From contig NZ_JANFQF010000031.1 in NCBI RefSeq assembly GCF_024438035.1, forward strand, positions 1 through 56,103: a DNA stretch of 56,103 nt, written 5' to 3'. The translations under genes and the position numbers were made by a program. The stretch comes from Rhodococcus tibetensis. GTDB taxonomy: Bacteria > Actinomycetota > Actinomycetes > Mycobacteriales > Mycobacteriaceae. Positions 10,501-25,500 of the stretch are shown here, in pieces (position 1 is the first letter of the stretch; each line of letters begins with the position of its first letter). The notes beneath the pieces were generated by a model that was given only the letters and a program-made list of their open reading frames with translations, did not search any database and was not told where the DNA came from.

Positions 10501-13500
10501 CCGATCGAGGAGATCCTGGCCTCGATTTTCGCGGACCTCCTGAGCGCACCGCGGGTCGGCGTGTACGACAGCTTCTTCGATCTCGGCGGCAACTCCCTCG
10601 TGGCCACCCGGTTGGTGGCGCGGGTGAACGCGGCACTGGGCAGCCGCATCGGTGTCCGGGAGATCTTCGACGCCCCGAGCGTGGCCACGCTGGCGACGCG
10701 GATCGAGTCCGAGGCCGTCCATAATGCCGAGCGTCCCCCGCTGGTCGCCGGAGTTCAACCGGGCCGGGTGCCGGTGTCGCTGGCTCAGAAGCGCATGTGG
10801 TTCATCAACCAGTTCGACATCGATTCACCCGCCTATAACATCGCGCTCGCGGTTCGATTGACCGGTGACCTCGACGACGCCGCGATGCAGGACGCCGTCG
10901 CCGACGTCTTGGAACGGCACGAGTCGCTGCGCACCCGGTTCCCGATGGTCGACGGCGAGCCCGTCCAGGTCGTTCACGATACCGAGGACGTGGTTCCGGA
11001 CCTGACCCCGATCGATACCTCCGAAGATGAACTGCCGCAACACATTGCGCGTCTGGCTGGCGCCGGATTCGACGTGACGGTCGCGGTACCCGTGCGCGCG
11101 GCGCTGTTCTGCACCGCGCCCGAGGACCACGTGCTCGTCATCGTCGTGCATCACATCAGTGCGGACGGTTTCTCCATGGCGCCCCTCGCCCGGGACGTGA
11201 TGACCGCGTACGCCGCCCGCACCGGTGGCCAGGCGCCCGACTGGGCGCCGCTGACCGTGCAGTACGCCGACTTCGCGCTCTGGCAGCACCGGGTGCTCGG
11301 TAGTGCCGACGACCCCGACAGTCTGCTGGCCGCCCAGCTCGACTACTGGACCCGCACCCTCGCCGGACTCCCGGAGCTGCTGGCGCTGCCCACGGACCAT
11401 CCCCGGCCGACCCAGCAGTCCTTCCGCGGTGGTGTCCATTCGTTCAGCATCGACCCCCAGGTGCACAGCCGGTTGATCACCACGGCGCGAGAACACAATT
11501 CGAGTGTCTTCATGGCCGTGCACGCCGCACTGGCCGTGCTGCTCGCCCGGCTCGGTGACACCGACGACGTAGCGGTGGGAACGCCGATCGCCGGTCGCGG
11601 CGATGCCGCCCTCGACGACATGGTGGGCATGTTCGTCAACACCCTCGTGCTCCGCACCCCGGTGAAGCCGAACTGCTCGTTCTCCGAACTGCTCGCCACG
11701 GTGCGGGACACCGACCTCAGCGCGTTCCATCACTCGGACCTTCCGTTCGAACGACTGGTCGATGCGATCTCGCCCGAACGCGCCACGTCCCATTCGCCGC
11801 TGTTCCAGGTGGTGCTCGAGTTCCGCAACAACGAGCGGCCCCGTCTGGAGCTGCCCGGTCTGACCGTCACCGGGCTCGACCTCGCCACCGACATCTCCAA
11901 TTTCGATCTCCAGCTGACCCTCACCGAGGAATTCGGTGTGTCGGGGGAGCCGGCAGGCATCTCGGCCGCGTTCACGTACGCGTCGAGTCTGTTCGACGCT
12001 TCGACGATCGCGGGTTTCGCCGATTACCTGCAGCGGATCTTCGACGCTGCGACCACGGATCCGGAGCGGGCCGTCGGTGACATCGAGCTGATGGTGGCCT
12101 CCGAGCGCGCCGCGCTCACCCCGGTGATGGACGCACCCGACACCGAGCTGCGCACACTTCCCGAACTGCTCGCGTCGGCGGCCACGGATCCGGAGGCGGC
12201 CGCACTGATCTACCAGAGCCGGGAAATGTCGTACCGGGATCTCGATCAGCAGTCGAACCAGCTGGCCAGACTGCTCATCGGGCGAGGCGTCGGCCCCGAA
12301 TCGGTGGTGGCGCTGGCGATGGGGCGGTCCGTCGAATCGGTGCTGTCCCTATGGGCGGTGGCCAAGGCCGGCGCCGCGTTCGTGCCGGTGGACCCGGATT
12401 ACCCGACCGACCGCATCGTGCACATGCTCACCGATTCCGGTGCGCAGCTGGCCCTGACGGTGACCGAGTTCCGGTCCGCCCTCCCCGAATGCGTCGACTA
12501 CCTGGTGGTCGACGCACCCGAGCTCGGTGTCGAGGTGGCTACCCAGTCTTCTTCCGCCGTCACCGACGCAGACCGCAGGTTGCCCCTCGCACTGGAGAAC
12601 ACGGCGTATCTGATCTACACATCGGGATCGACCGGAATGCCGAAGGGCGTCGCCGTCACCCATCGGGGCCTGGCGAATTTCGCCGCGGACGAACGCACCC
12701 GATTCGGCATCACCTCGGCCTCGCGCACCCTGCACTTCTCCTCGCCGAGTTTCGACGCCTCGATCCTCGAGTTGCTGCTCGCGGTCGGGTCCGGCGCGAC
12801 GATGGTCATCGCGCCGTCCACCGTCATCGGCGGCACCGAACTCGCCGATGTGCTCCGTGAGGGCCGGGTCACCCACGCCTTCATCACCCCCGCCGCGATG
12901 GCGTCGGTGGAACCCGTGGGCCTTCACCACCTCGAATGTGTTGTCACCGGTGGTGACGTGTGCCCGCCCGAGCTGGTGGCCCAGTGGGTCACGGCGGACC
13001 GGCGGATGTTCAACGCCTACGGCCCGACCGAGGCGACCGTGGTGTCGAGCGTGACCGGCCCGATGGTGCCGGGCGATGCCGTCACCATCGGCAGGCCACC
13101 ACTGGGGACGGGCGAAATGGTGCTCGATTCGCGCCTGCACCCGGTGCCGAACGGTGTGACCGGCGAACTGTATGTCACGGGTTCGGGACTCGCGCGGGGC
13201 TACCGGAACCGGGCTGGGACGACGGCCGAACGGTTCGTGGCCAACCCCTACGGCGGCCTCGGCGCCCGGATGTACCGGACCGGCGACCTGGCGCGCTGGA
13301 ACCGCGACGGGCAACTCGAGTACCTGGGCCGCAGCGACTTCCAGGTGAAGATTCGCGGATTCCGCATCGAGCTCGGCGAAATCGAAACGGCCCTCGCCCG
13401 GTATCCGGGCGTGGCCCATTCCGTGGTGTCGGCGCACAAGGGCACCACCGGAGTGAACCGGCTCGTCGGCTACGTCGTCCCGACGAGCGGCACCGTCCTC

Positions 13501-16500
13501 GACCCGGAGGCCGTCCTCACATTCGTCGGCAGCTTCCTTGCTCCCTATATGGTGCCGTCCACGTTGGTCGTTCTCGACGCGCTGCCGTTGACCCCGGCGG
13601 GCAAGCTGGATCGGCGGGCGCTGCCCGAGCCGGACTTCGGTGCCCGGGTGTCGTCGGGGCGCGCACCGGTCTCGGAGATGGAATCGGTACTGGCCGACCT
13701 GTTCGCCGAGGTCCTCGGGCTCGAGTCGGTGGGCGTGGACGATTCGTTCTTCGCCCTCGGCGGCGACAGCATCATGTCGATCCAGCTGGTTGCCCGTGCC
13801 AAGTCGGCGGGTGTGGTGCTCACCCCGAGGGACGTGTTCGAGGCCAAGACGGTGGCCGGGTTGGCCGCGGTGGCGTCGTGGGCGGGCGACGCGGACGTGG
13901 CGGTGCTCGAGGAGCTTCCCGGCGGCGGCGTGGGCGCCATGCCGACCACGCCCATCACGGCGTGGCTTCTCGCGCGCGGGGGCGAGTTCAACCGGATGTC
14001 GCAGTCGATGTTGCTCACCGCGCCCCCGAATCTGCGGGCGATCGAGCCGTTGATCGATACGTTCCAAGCCGTACTCGACCGGCACGACATGTTGCGTGCA
14101 CAGCTGATCGTCGGGGTCGACGAGTCGCATCTCGAGGCCTGCCCGGTCGGCTCGGTGGCGACGCGCAACATCCTGCGGCGGGTGGCCGTGGCCGCTGCGC
14201 CCGGAACCGCCGAGTTCGCGAGCGCCGTCATCGCCGAACTCGATGCGGCACTGGACCGGCTCGACCCGGCGGCGGGTGCGATGCTGCAGGTGGTGTGGTT
14301 GGACGCCGGTGACGCCGGCGGCCGGCTGCTCGTGGTGGTGCACCACCTTGTGGTCGACGGCGTGTCGTGGCGAATTCTGGTGCCGGATCTCGCGACGGCG
14401 TGGGCACAGGTTTCGGCGGGTCAGGAGCCGGCCCTCGAGCCGGTCGGCACTTCGATGCGGCGCTGGGCACACGGCCTGGTGGACCAGGCGGGCGAGCGGT
14501 CGGGCGAACTCGACCTCTGGCAGCGAATCCTCGACTGCGAGGACCCGCTCGTCGGTAGCCGCCCCCTCGACCCGGACATCGACGTGAACGCCACGGTCGG
14601 CCGGGTCACCGTCGAGTTGCCGGCCGAGGTCAGCGAGGCCCTCCTCACGACCGTGCCGGATGCGATTCACGGCAGTGTGAACGACGGGCTGCTCACCGCC
14701 CTCGCGATGGCTGTCACGCAGTGGCGGCGTTCCCGGCTGGTCACCGGTGCCCATGGGCGGCCCGTCGACGGGACACTCGTCAGCCTCGAAGGCCACGGGC
14801 GCGAGGACCAGGTGGTCCCGGGCGCCGATCTCGGTCGCACGGTCGGCTGGTTCACCGCGATGTTCCCGGTGCGCCTGGACCTGTCGGGCATCGATCTCGA
14901 CGACGCGTTCGACGGCGGCCGGGCCGCGGGCTCTGCGATCAAGGCGATCAAGGAACAGCTTCTCGCGATCCCCGACCACGGCATGGGCTACGGCATGCTG
15001 CGGTATCTCAACCCCGACACCGCACCTGTGCTCGCGGACCGCTCGCTGCCTCAGATCAGCTTCAACTACCTGGGGCGCTTCGCAGCCGACCTGTCCGAGG
15101 CCGCCACCCGCGCCGGCTGGGCACCGACCGGTGAAGTCGACATGGACCGCGCCCAGGACCTCGACACACCCGTCACTTCCGCCATCGATATCAATGCCGT
15201 CACCACCGAGGTCGAGGACCGTCCGCAGCTGCGGGCGACGTGGGCCTACGCGGCCGGTGTTCTCGACGCCGCCGAGGTGAGGGAACTTGCCGAACTGTGG
15301 GTGCGGGCGCTGACCGCACTCACCGCCTACGCGGCCCGCCCCGACGCCGGCGGTGTCACCCCGTCCGACCTCGACCTGGTCTCCCTCGACCAGGACACGA
15401 TCGACCGTGTCGAAGCCCGCTTCCCGGCGCTCTCCGACATCTGGTCCCTGTCGCCGTTGCAGTCCGGTCTGCTGTTCCACGCACTCTTGGCGGAAGAGTC
15501 GATCGATTCGTACACCGTGCAGATGACCATCGAGCTCCGCGGGGCGGACTCCGCGCGGCTGCGGTTGGCCGGGCAGGCATTGCTCGACCGGCACGCGAAT
15601 CTGCGTGCGTCGTTCGTCTACGACGAGGGCGGCACCCCGATCCAGGCCATTTCCCGGCACGCGGAGCTGCCGTGGACGGAGATCGACCTGTCGGGCCTCG
15701 ACGCCGACGCGCGCGCAGCCGAGATGGACCGTATCGCCGACGCCGACCGGCGACGGGGTTTCGACATGTCCACGCCGCCACTCATGCGGTTCATGCTCAT
15801 TCAGGTGGGGCGGGACGAACAGCACCTGATGGTCACCAACCACCACATCCTCCTCGACGGCTGGTCCATGCCGTTGCTGATCCGCGACCTGCTGACGTTG
15901 TATGCCACCGCGGGCGACGCCGACGCGCTGCCCCGGGTGAACCCGTACCGCGACTACCTCGCCTGGATGTCGCATCGCAGTACCGAGGAGTCGCTCGGCG
16001 TGTGGACGCGAGCCCTCGCAGGTCTGGAAGGACCCACGCTGCTCGCGCCGGCCGACGCGTCCGCCCAGAGCACGGAGGAGTCGAGTGAACTGGTCGTCGA
16101 ACTCGACGACCATCGCACCGAACTTCTCAGCGCCCTCGCCCGCGAGCGTGGCATCACGCTCAGCACCCTGATTCGCACGGCGTGGGGAATCGTGTTGGGC
16201 GGCTTGACCGGCCGAACCGATGTGGTCTTCGGTGGCACCGTGTCGGGTCGGCCACCGCAGATCCCCGGCATCGAGTCGATGATCGGCTTGTTCATCAACA
16301 CGCTGCCGGTCCGTGTGGTGCTCGCGCCGTCGGAGACGCTGGGGGAGTTGCTCGAGCGCATCCAGAGTGAGCAGGCATCGCTGCTCGACCACCACTATCT
16401 GGGGCTGACCGACATTCAGGGTGTGGCCGGTGGCGGCGCCGTCTTCGACACGCTGACCGTGTTCGAGTCGTATCCGGTGGATCGGGAGGGCCTCACCGAG

Positions 16501-19500
16501 AACACCGACATTGCCGGTATGAATGTGGTCGACGTGCACGACCGCGCCAACGCCGCGCATTATCCGCTGGCGGTGATCGCGTCCGCGCACGAGCGTCTGC
16601 AACTGAAGTTCGAATACGTCCCCACCTTGTTCGACAGTGACACCGTCGCACGCATCGGTGACCGGGTGGTTCGGGCCCTGATGGCGCTCGCCGAGCGGCC
16701 GGAGCTGCGGTTGGCACAGTTGCGTCTGCTCACCGAGGCCGAGGAGACCGCGCTGGTTCCGGCCCGGGGCCTGCCGGGTAGTTCCGTGCGGACACTGCCC
16801 CAAATGTTCGCGGAGACCGCCGCGGCCGCCGGGGACGCCATCGCCGTCGTCATCGGAAACCGCCGGCTGTCCTATCGTGAACTCGACGAACGGTCCAATC
16901 GCATTGCGCGCCTGCTCCTCGACCGCGGCGTCGGACCGGAGGACTTCGTCGCACTGGGAATCTCGCGGTCGCTCGAATCGATCGTCGCAGTATGGGCGAT
17001 CGCCAAGACGGGGGCGGCGTTCGTGCCGGTCGATCCGAATTACCCGCGTGAGCGAGTCGAACACATGCTCAGCGATTCGGGATGCACGTTCGGCGTGTGC
17101 GTGAGTGCGGACCGTAACCGGTTGCCGGCCGATTCGACCACGTGGTTGACGCTCGATGACCCCGAAACCGTTTCTGCCGCAGGCGAAGTTCCTTCTGGTC
17201 CAGTCTCGGACGACGAGCGTGTCGTGCCACTGCAATTCGCACACCCGGCGTACATGATCTACACCTCCGGTTCCACCGGTACCCCGAAGGGGGTGGTGGT
17301 CAGCCACCGTGGCGTCGACAACTTCGCCGAAGAACAGCGCACGCGTTACGGGACCGACTCGACGTCGAGGACACTCCACTTCTCGTCTCCGAGTTTCGAC
17401 GCGTCGGTCCTCGACTATCTGATGGCCTTCGCGGTCGGTGCAACCATGGTGATCGTGCCGACGTCCGTGTACGGCGGTGACGAACTGACCGAGCTGATTC
17501 GATCCGAGCGCATCACTCACGGATTCATTACCCCGGCGGCGCTGGCGTCGGTGGACCCGGAGGGCCTCGATGTCTTCCGGACCGTGGCTGTCGGCGGCGA
17601 GGCCGTCCCACCTGAACTGGTGAGCCGCTGGGCTCCGGGCCGTGAGCTTTTCAACGCCTACGGCCCGACCGAGGCGACGATCGTCGCCAACCTCAGCGAC
17701 CCCTTGGAGGCCGGCAACCCGGTAACGATCGGGGGGCCAATCCGCGGTAACGCGGAAGTCATCCTCGACGCATGGCTGCGGCCGGTCCCCATGGGTGTCG
17801 CAGGGGAGCTGTACATCAGCGGCGAGGGTCTTGCCCGCGGTTACCATGCACGGGCGGGGCTCACCAGTGAACGGTTCGTGGCCGATCCGTACGGTGATCC
17901 GGGGGAGCGGATGTACCGTACCGGTGACCTCGCACGCTGGCGTTGGGATCGATCCGTGGAATACCTCGGCCGCAGCGACTTCCAGGTCAAGGTCCGCGGT
18001 TTCCGTATCGAACTCGGCGACATCGACACTGCCCTCGCCGGGCATCCTTCGGTGGCGTTCGCCGTCACAGTGGGGCGCCCCGGACCGGCCGGTGACACGG
18101 TGCTGGTGTCCTATGTGCTCCCGGAAGCCGAGACGACGCTCGAGCCGCCGGAGCTGAAGCTGTGGACGGCGGAACTGCTGCCGGCCCACATGGTGCCGTC
18201 GAGCATCATGATCCTCGACGAAATTCCACTCACCCCGGTGGGCAAGCTCGACCGAGCGGCTCTACCGGAACCGCAGTTCTTGCCGACGACGGACGAATTC
18301 CGGCCGCCGTCCACGGTGCTCGAGCACACCATCGCCGATGTCATCACCGCCGTGCTCGGGATCGAGCGGGTAGGCATCGACGACAACTTCTTCGATATCG
18401 GCGGAAACTCGCTCATCGCCACCCGTGTCGCCGCCCGGCTCACCGCCGAACTCGACACCGAGATCGGGGTGCGCGCCCTGTTCGAGGCGCCGACGATCCA
18501 CAGACTCGCCCGCATGATCGAGTCGACGGCGTTCGCCCCGGCCCAGGTTGGCGACCACGCCAGAGTTCCGCTCGGCCCGCGGCCGCGCCCCGCGCACGTG
18601 CCGGTGTCGCTCGCGCAGAAGCGCATGTGGTTCCTCAACCAGTTCGACACCTCGTCCGCCGCGTACAATATTCCGCTCGCGGTGCGGCTGGCCGGACGGT
18701 TGGACGTGGACGCACTGCGCGCGGCCGTCACCGATGTCTTCGCCCGGCACGAATCGCTGCGCACCGTGTTCCCCTCCCACGACGGGGAACCGACGCAGGT
18801 GGTGCTCTCACCCGGACAGTGGACACCGAACCTCGAGATCGCCGAAGTATCGGAGAGTGGACTCCGCGAACACATCGCCACGCTCGCGACCGCAGGTTTC
18901 GACGTGACGGCCGACGTGCCGATCCGTTCGGCGCTGTTCGCTCTCGCACCGGACGAGCACGTGCTCGTCATCGTGGTGCACCACATCTGTGCCGACGGTT
19001 TCTCGCTCACTCCGCTCGCCAGGGACGTGATGGCCGCGTACGCGGCACGCATTGCGGGCAGCGCTCCGCAGTGGAGTCCCCTGTCGGTGCAGTACCCCGA
19101 TTACACGCTGTGGCAGCTCGAACAACTGGGCAGCGAAAGCGACTCCGAATCGCTCGTCTCTCAGCAACTGCGGTACTGGACAGAGCAACTCGGGGACCTG
19201 CCCGAAATTCTGCAGCTGCCCGCCGATCGGGCCCGGCCCGTCCAGCAGTCGTTCCGCGGCGCCCAGGTCGACTTCGAGATTCCGGCCGAGATGCACCGCG
19301 CGCTGTCCGCACTGGCACGCAAACACAACTCCACCATGTTCATGGCCGTGCACGCGGCACTGTCCGTGTTGTTGTCGGCGTTGTCCTCCAGCGAAGACAT
19401 CGCGGTGGGCACCCCGATCGCCGGCCGCGGTGATGCGGCCCTCGACGAGATGGTCGGCATGTTCGTCAACACCCTGGTCCTTCGGGCCGCCGTCGATCCC

Positions 19501-22500
19501 GCCGGGGGATTCGGCGAACTGATCGATCAGGTGCGGGCCACCGATCTCGCCGCATTCCATCACTCGGATCTGCCGTTCGAGCGGTTGGTCGACGCGCTGG
19601 CACCGGAACGGTCCACCGCGCATTCCCCGCTGTTCCAGGTGTTGCTCGAGTTCCGCAACAACGAGACCCCGCGTCTCGAGCTACCGGAGCTGACCGCAAC
19701 CGCCGTCGATTTCGATCTCGAGGTCGCAAAATTCGACCTGCAGCTGAGCGTCGAGGAGCGCTTCGAAGAGGACGGGACGGCGTCCGGTATCACCGCGGCG
19801 TTCGTCTACGCCACCGATCTGTTCGACGCCGGAAGCGTGCGGATCTTCGCAGACCGATTCCTGCGGGTCCTCGGTGCGGTGACCGCTGATCCGCACGCCC
19901 CGGTCGGTGACATCGAGCTCACCGACGCGGCCGAACGGGCCGCGATGGCGAGCGAGTGGAACACAGTCGGCGTCGATGCCGGTACCGACACGCTGGCGGA
20001 TCGTTTCGCGCAGAGCGTCGCCCGGTTCCCGCAGGCCACCGCAGTCACCTCCGAGGATGTGGCGTACACGTACAGCCAGCTCGACGAGCGGTCGAACCGG
20101 CTGGCACGGTTGCTCATCTCTCGCGGAGTCGGGCCGGAAACCCTGGTAGCGGTAGCACTTCCGCGCACCTGTGACCTGATTGTCGCCCTGCTCGCCGTGA
20201 TCAAGTCGGGTGGTGGATACCTTCCGGTCGACATCACCTACCCGGCGGACCGGCTGGCGTTCGTCTTCGAGGACGCCGCACCGAACTGTGTGATCACGAC
20301 CGTCGGTGACGCGTCCGCGCTGCCGGAGTCCGGGACGCCCGTCATCCTGCTCGACGACCTCGAGACCGACGCGGACCTCGGTCGGCAGTCACCGGCAGCG
20401 ATCACCGACGAGGATCGGGTCGCCCCCCTCGATGCGTCGTCGGTGGCCTACGTCATCTACACGTCCGGGTCGACAGGCCGCCCGAAGGGTGTGGTCGTCT
20501 CGCACCGCAACGTGCTCACCCTCTTCGCGAACACGCAGCCGCTGTACGGGTTCGACGAGAACGACGTCTGGACGATGTTCCACTCGTATGCCTTCGACTT
20601 CTCCGTGTGGGAGTTGTGGGGACCGCTGCTCTACGGCGGGCGACTGGTGGTCGTCGATTACTACACCGCCCGGTCACCGGAAATGTTCCACGAATTGCTG
20701 CGCAACGAGCAGGTGACGGTGCTCAACCAGACGCCGACCGCGTTCTACCAACTGGCCGAGACCGACCGGATCGTGTCGGAGATCGACGTGACCGCGGCGG
20801 CGTTGGCGCTGCGGTACGTGATCTTCGGCGGAGAGGCCCTCGACCTCGGTCAGCTGGGCCGCTGGTACTCCCGGCACGACGACTCCGCGCCGACGCTGGT
20901 GAACATGTACGGCATCACCGAGACCACCGTTCACGTCAGCTACCTGCGGCTCGACCGAGCGTTCGCCGAGTCCGCCTCGGCCAGTGTGATCGGTCGCGCC
21001 GTCGCCGGGCTGCGGGTACACGTTCTCGACCGGCGTCTGCATCCTGTGCCGCCGGGCACCATCGGCGAAATGTATGTGTCGGGTGAGCAGGTCACCCGCG
21101 GCTACCTCGGCCGTGCAGCGCTCGGCTCCACCCGGTTCGTCGCCGACCCGCTCGGCTCCGGCACACGCATGTACCGGACCGGTGACCTGGCGCGCTGGAA
21201 TGCCGGGGGCCAACTCGAATACCTCGGGCGCAGTGACTTCCAGGTCAAGATCCGCGGTTTCCGCATCGAACTCGGCGAGATCGAGTCCGCGTTGCTCCGC
21301 TACCGCGGAATTGCGCAGGCCGTCGTCCTGACCCGCGACGACGGCCACGGCGGCAACCGGCTGATCGGATACGTGGTGCCCGAGTCGGGTGCCACCGTGG
21401 AGGTGTCGTCGGCCCTGGAATTCCTCGGCACCCAGCTCACGTCCTACATGGTGCCTGCGACCCTCGTGGTGCTCGACGCCCTGCCGCTCACCGGCAACGG
21501 CAAGCTGGACCGCCGCGCCCTGCCCGAACCGGACTTCGGCGCCCGCGTGTCCGCGAGCCGGGCGCCCACCACCGACATGGAAACCGTGCTGGCCGGGCTG
21601 TTCGCCGAGGTCCTCGGACTCGAATCGATGGGGGTGGAGGATTCCTTCTTCGCACTCGGCGGTGACAGCATCATGTCGATCCAGCTGGTGGCCCGCGCCA
21701 AGGCTGCGGGTGTGGTGCTCACCCCGAGGGACGTGTTCGAGGCCAAGACCGTGGCCGCCCTGGCCGACGTGGCGTCCTGGGCCGGTGCCGCCGACGTGGT
21801 GGTGCTCGAGGAGCTGCCGGGTGGCGGAGTTGGCGATATGCCGACCACACCCATCGCGTCCTGGCTGCTCGAACGCGGCGGCGACTTCCGCCGCTACACC
21901 CAGACGGCGCTGCTGTCCCTGCCCCCGTCAGCGGACAGCGCGACCCTCGAACGCACGATCCAGGTGGTCGTCGATCACCACGACATGCTGCGAGCACAGC
22001 TGGTCGGAGCGCCGCCGCAGTGGCATATCGACGTGCGCGGTCCCGGGGCCGTCGACGTCCGCGACATCCTTCATCGTGTCGAGGTGCCCACGGTGACCGG
22101 CTCGACCTTCGCCGAGATCGCCACTCGCGAACTCGATGCGGCCGCTGGGCGACTGGACCCGGTGGCGGGTGTCATGCTGCAGCTGGTGTGGTTCGACGCC
22201 GGGGACGGCGGCGGACGGTTGCTGGTGGTCGCGCACCACCTGGTGGTCGACGGGGTGTCCTGGCGGATCCTCGTTCCCGACCTGGCTACCGTGTGGGCCC
22301 AGATCTCGGCGGGGCAGGAACCGGTACTCGAGCCGGTCGGCACGTCGATGCGCCGTTGGTCCCACGGTCTCGCCGGCGCTGCCGTCGACCGCGCCGGCGA
22401 ACTCGACCTGTGGCGTGGGGTGCTCGGTGGTGACGACCCGCTGATCGGGTCGCGGCCGCTCGACCCGGATGTCGACGTCGCGGGCACCGTGGAGAAGCTG

Positions 22501-25500
22501 ACTGTGGAGGTGCCCACCGACATCACCGACGCCCTCCTCACGACGGTGCCCGAGGCGTACCACGGCGGAGTCAACGACGGCCTGCTGACCGGACTGGCGC
22601 TGGCCCTGGCGCGGTGGCGTGCGCAGGCGGCGCAGCGCACACACGGGGAGAGCTTCGCGCAGTCACTGGTCAACCTCGAAGGCCACGGCCGTGAAGATCA
22701 GGTCCTGCCGGGTGCCGACCTCGGTCGCACCGTCGGCTGGTTCACCGCGATGTTCCCGGTGCGCCTGGACCTGTCGGGCATCGACCTCGACGATGCGTTC
22801 GACGGCGGCCGCGCCGCAGGCTCGGCAATCAAGGCGATCAAGGAACAACTGCTTGCGATCCCCGACCACGGCATCGGCTACGGCATGCTGCGGTATCTCA
22901 ACCCCGAAACCGCAGACGAGCTGCATGCGCTGCGCCAACCACAGGTCACGTTCAACTACCTCGGACGCTTGGGCGGTGCAAGCTCGACCGATATCCACGG
23001 ACACCCCTGGGTCCCGGTCAGCGACACCAAGCTCGACGACGTTCCCGCCTCCGACATCCCAGTCGCCTCGGTACTCGACATCAACGCCGTCACCGAAACC
23101 GCTGCCGGCGGAAACCGGCTGCGCGCGACGTGGGCGTTCCCGGCCGGTGTCCTGACAGCGGCCGAGGTCCGCGAACTCGCCGAGCTGTGGGTGCAGGCGC
23201 TCACCGCGTTGACTGTGCACGTGGCGCGGCCCGACTCGGGCGGTGTGACGCCGTCCGATCTCGACCTCGTCACTCTTGATCAGGCCGCAATCGACGGACT
23301 GGAGCACCGCTTCCCGGCCCTGTCGGACATCTGGTCGCTGTCGCCTCTGCAGTCCGGCCTGCTGTTCCACGCGCAATTCTCCGACGCCGCCGTGGATCCG
23401 TATATGGTTCAGCTGACACTCGAGCTGCGCGGGGAGGTCGACCCCGACCGGATCCGCCGCGCTGGCCAGGCCCTCCTCGACCGGCATCCCAATTTGCGGG
23501 CGGCGTTCGTCCACGACACTGCGGGCGCCTCCGCCCAGATCATTCAGAATCAGGTCGAACTGCCGTGGTCCGAGTTCGACCTCTCTGATCTGGATCCGGC
23601 CGAGGCCGAGCAGGAATACGACCGGATCCTGGGGCGGGACCGGTCGGTCAAATTCGACATGTCGCGGGCACCGCTGCTGCGGCTGGCGCTGATTCGGCTG
23701 ACGGAACAGGACTACCGACTCGTCCTGACCAATCACCACATTTTGCTCGACGGCTGGTCGACGCCGCTGGTCATTCGTGACCTGCTCACCCTGTACGCGA
23801 CCGATGCGGACGGCAGCTTGCTGCCGCGGGTGCACTCGTACCGCGACTACCTGTCGTGGATGCGACGTCACGACATCACCGAGTCGCTCGCGGCCTGGCG
23901 CGCCGCGCTCGACGGGGTCGACGAACCGACTCTGCTCGCGCCGATGGATCGGGCCGAAGCGCATTCGGCGATGGCCGAGGAAACCGCGTTCACCTTGTCG
24001 AAGGAGCAGACCACCCGTCTGCGTGAGCTGAGCCGCGAGCGCGGACTGACCCTCAACACTGTCGTGCAGACGGCCTGGGGAATCGTGCTCGGCGGCCTGA
24101 TCGGGCGCACCGATGTGGTGTTCGGCGGGACGGTGTCGGGCCGGCCGCCGGAGATCGCCGGTATCGAGTCGATGGTGGGCCTGTTCATCAACACTCTGCC
24201 GGTCCGGGTGGCGCTGAACCCGCGGGAACCGCTGGGGGATCTGCTCGCCCGGGTCCAGAGCGAGCAGGCAGCCCTGCTCGACCACCACTACGTGGGGCTC
24301 ACCGACATCCAGTCGGTGGCCGGACTCGGTGCCGGCTTCGATACGTTGACGGTGTTCGAGTCGTATCCGGTGGACAAGGACGGACTGACGGAGCACACCG
24401 ACATCGCCGGCATGTTCGTTACCGGAATCCGCGGCAAGGACTCTGCGCACTATCCGCTCGCCGTCGTTGCGTCAGGTGACGAGCAATTGAACCTGAAGTT
24501 CGAATACCTGCCCGAGGTGTTCGACGAGAGCGCGATCGACGAGATCGCGGACCGACTGCAGCGAGTTCTCGCCGCACTCGCCGATCGGCCCGAGATTCCC
24601 TTGGCGCACATGCAATTGCTCACCGAGACCGAACTCGCCGAGTTCGCTCCGGTGCGCGGGCGCCCCGGTTTCTCGGTGCGGACTCTCCCGCAGATCTTCG
24701 AGGACGCCGCCGCGCTCGACCCGAACCGGACGGCCCTCACCTTCGAGGGCCGGAACGTCTCCTACCGCGAACTGAACGAGCGTTCGAACCAGCTGGCGCG
24801 GGTGCTGATCGCGCGCGGTGCGGGTCCCGAGGCGTTCGTGGCGCTGGGCATTCCCCGGTCCATCGAATCCGTTCTCGCAGTGTGGGCGGTAGCCAAGACG
24901 GGCGCCGCGTTCGTCCCCATCGACCCCAACTACCCGTTGGACCGCATCGAGCACATGCTGTCCGATTCAGGCGCCACGATCGGCCTGACCATGACCGCCT
25001 ACGAGAAAGACCTCCCCGACACGGTGCCGTGGCTGCTGCTCGACTCCCCGAAATTCGAGAAGGCATGCCAGTCGAAAGCCGCACTGCCCGTTGCAGATGC
25101 GGACCGAAAGTCCCCGATCAGCCTCGACAACGCCGCATACATCGTGTACACGTCCGGTTCGACGGGCAAGCCGAAGGGTGTCGTGGTCACCCACGAGGGA
25201 CTCGACAACTTCGCCGAGGATCAGCGCCAGCGAATGGCGGCCGCACCGACCTCCCGCACACTGCACTTCTCCACTCCGAGCTTCGACGGGTCGGTTTTCG
25301 AATACCTGCAGGCCTTCGGCGTCGGCGCAACCATGGTGATCGCCCCGCCGACCATGTACGGCGGTGCCGAGCTGGCCGAACTGATTCGCTCGGAGCACGT
25401 CACGCATGCGTTCGTGACCACCGCTGCCCTGGCCACGGTCGATCCCGCAGGACTCGACGAGTTCCAGCACGTGACCGTCGGCGGTGAAGCGTGCCCGCCG

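Noticed and set aside
12349..18189. A 1946-codon open frame on the minus strand under the NRPS, and others at 22663-24450 and 24967-27228
   Set aside because: They run antisense to NRPS domains whose motifs are all intact, have His/Arg/Gly-rich low-complexity composition, and arise because codon-position bias in GC-rich genes leaves the opposite frame open.
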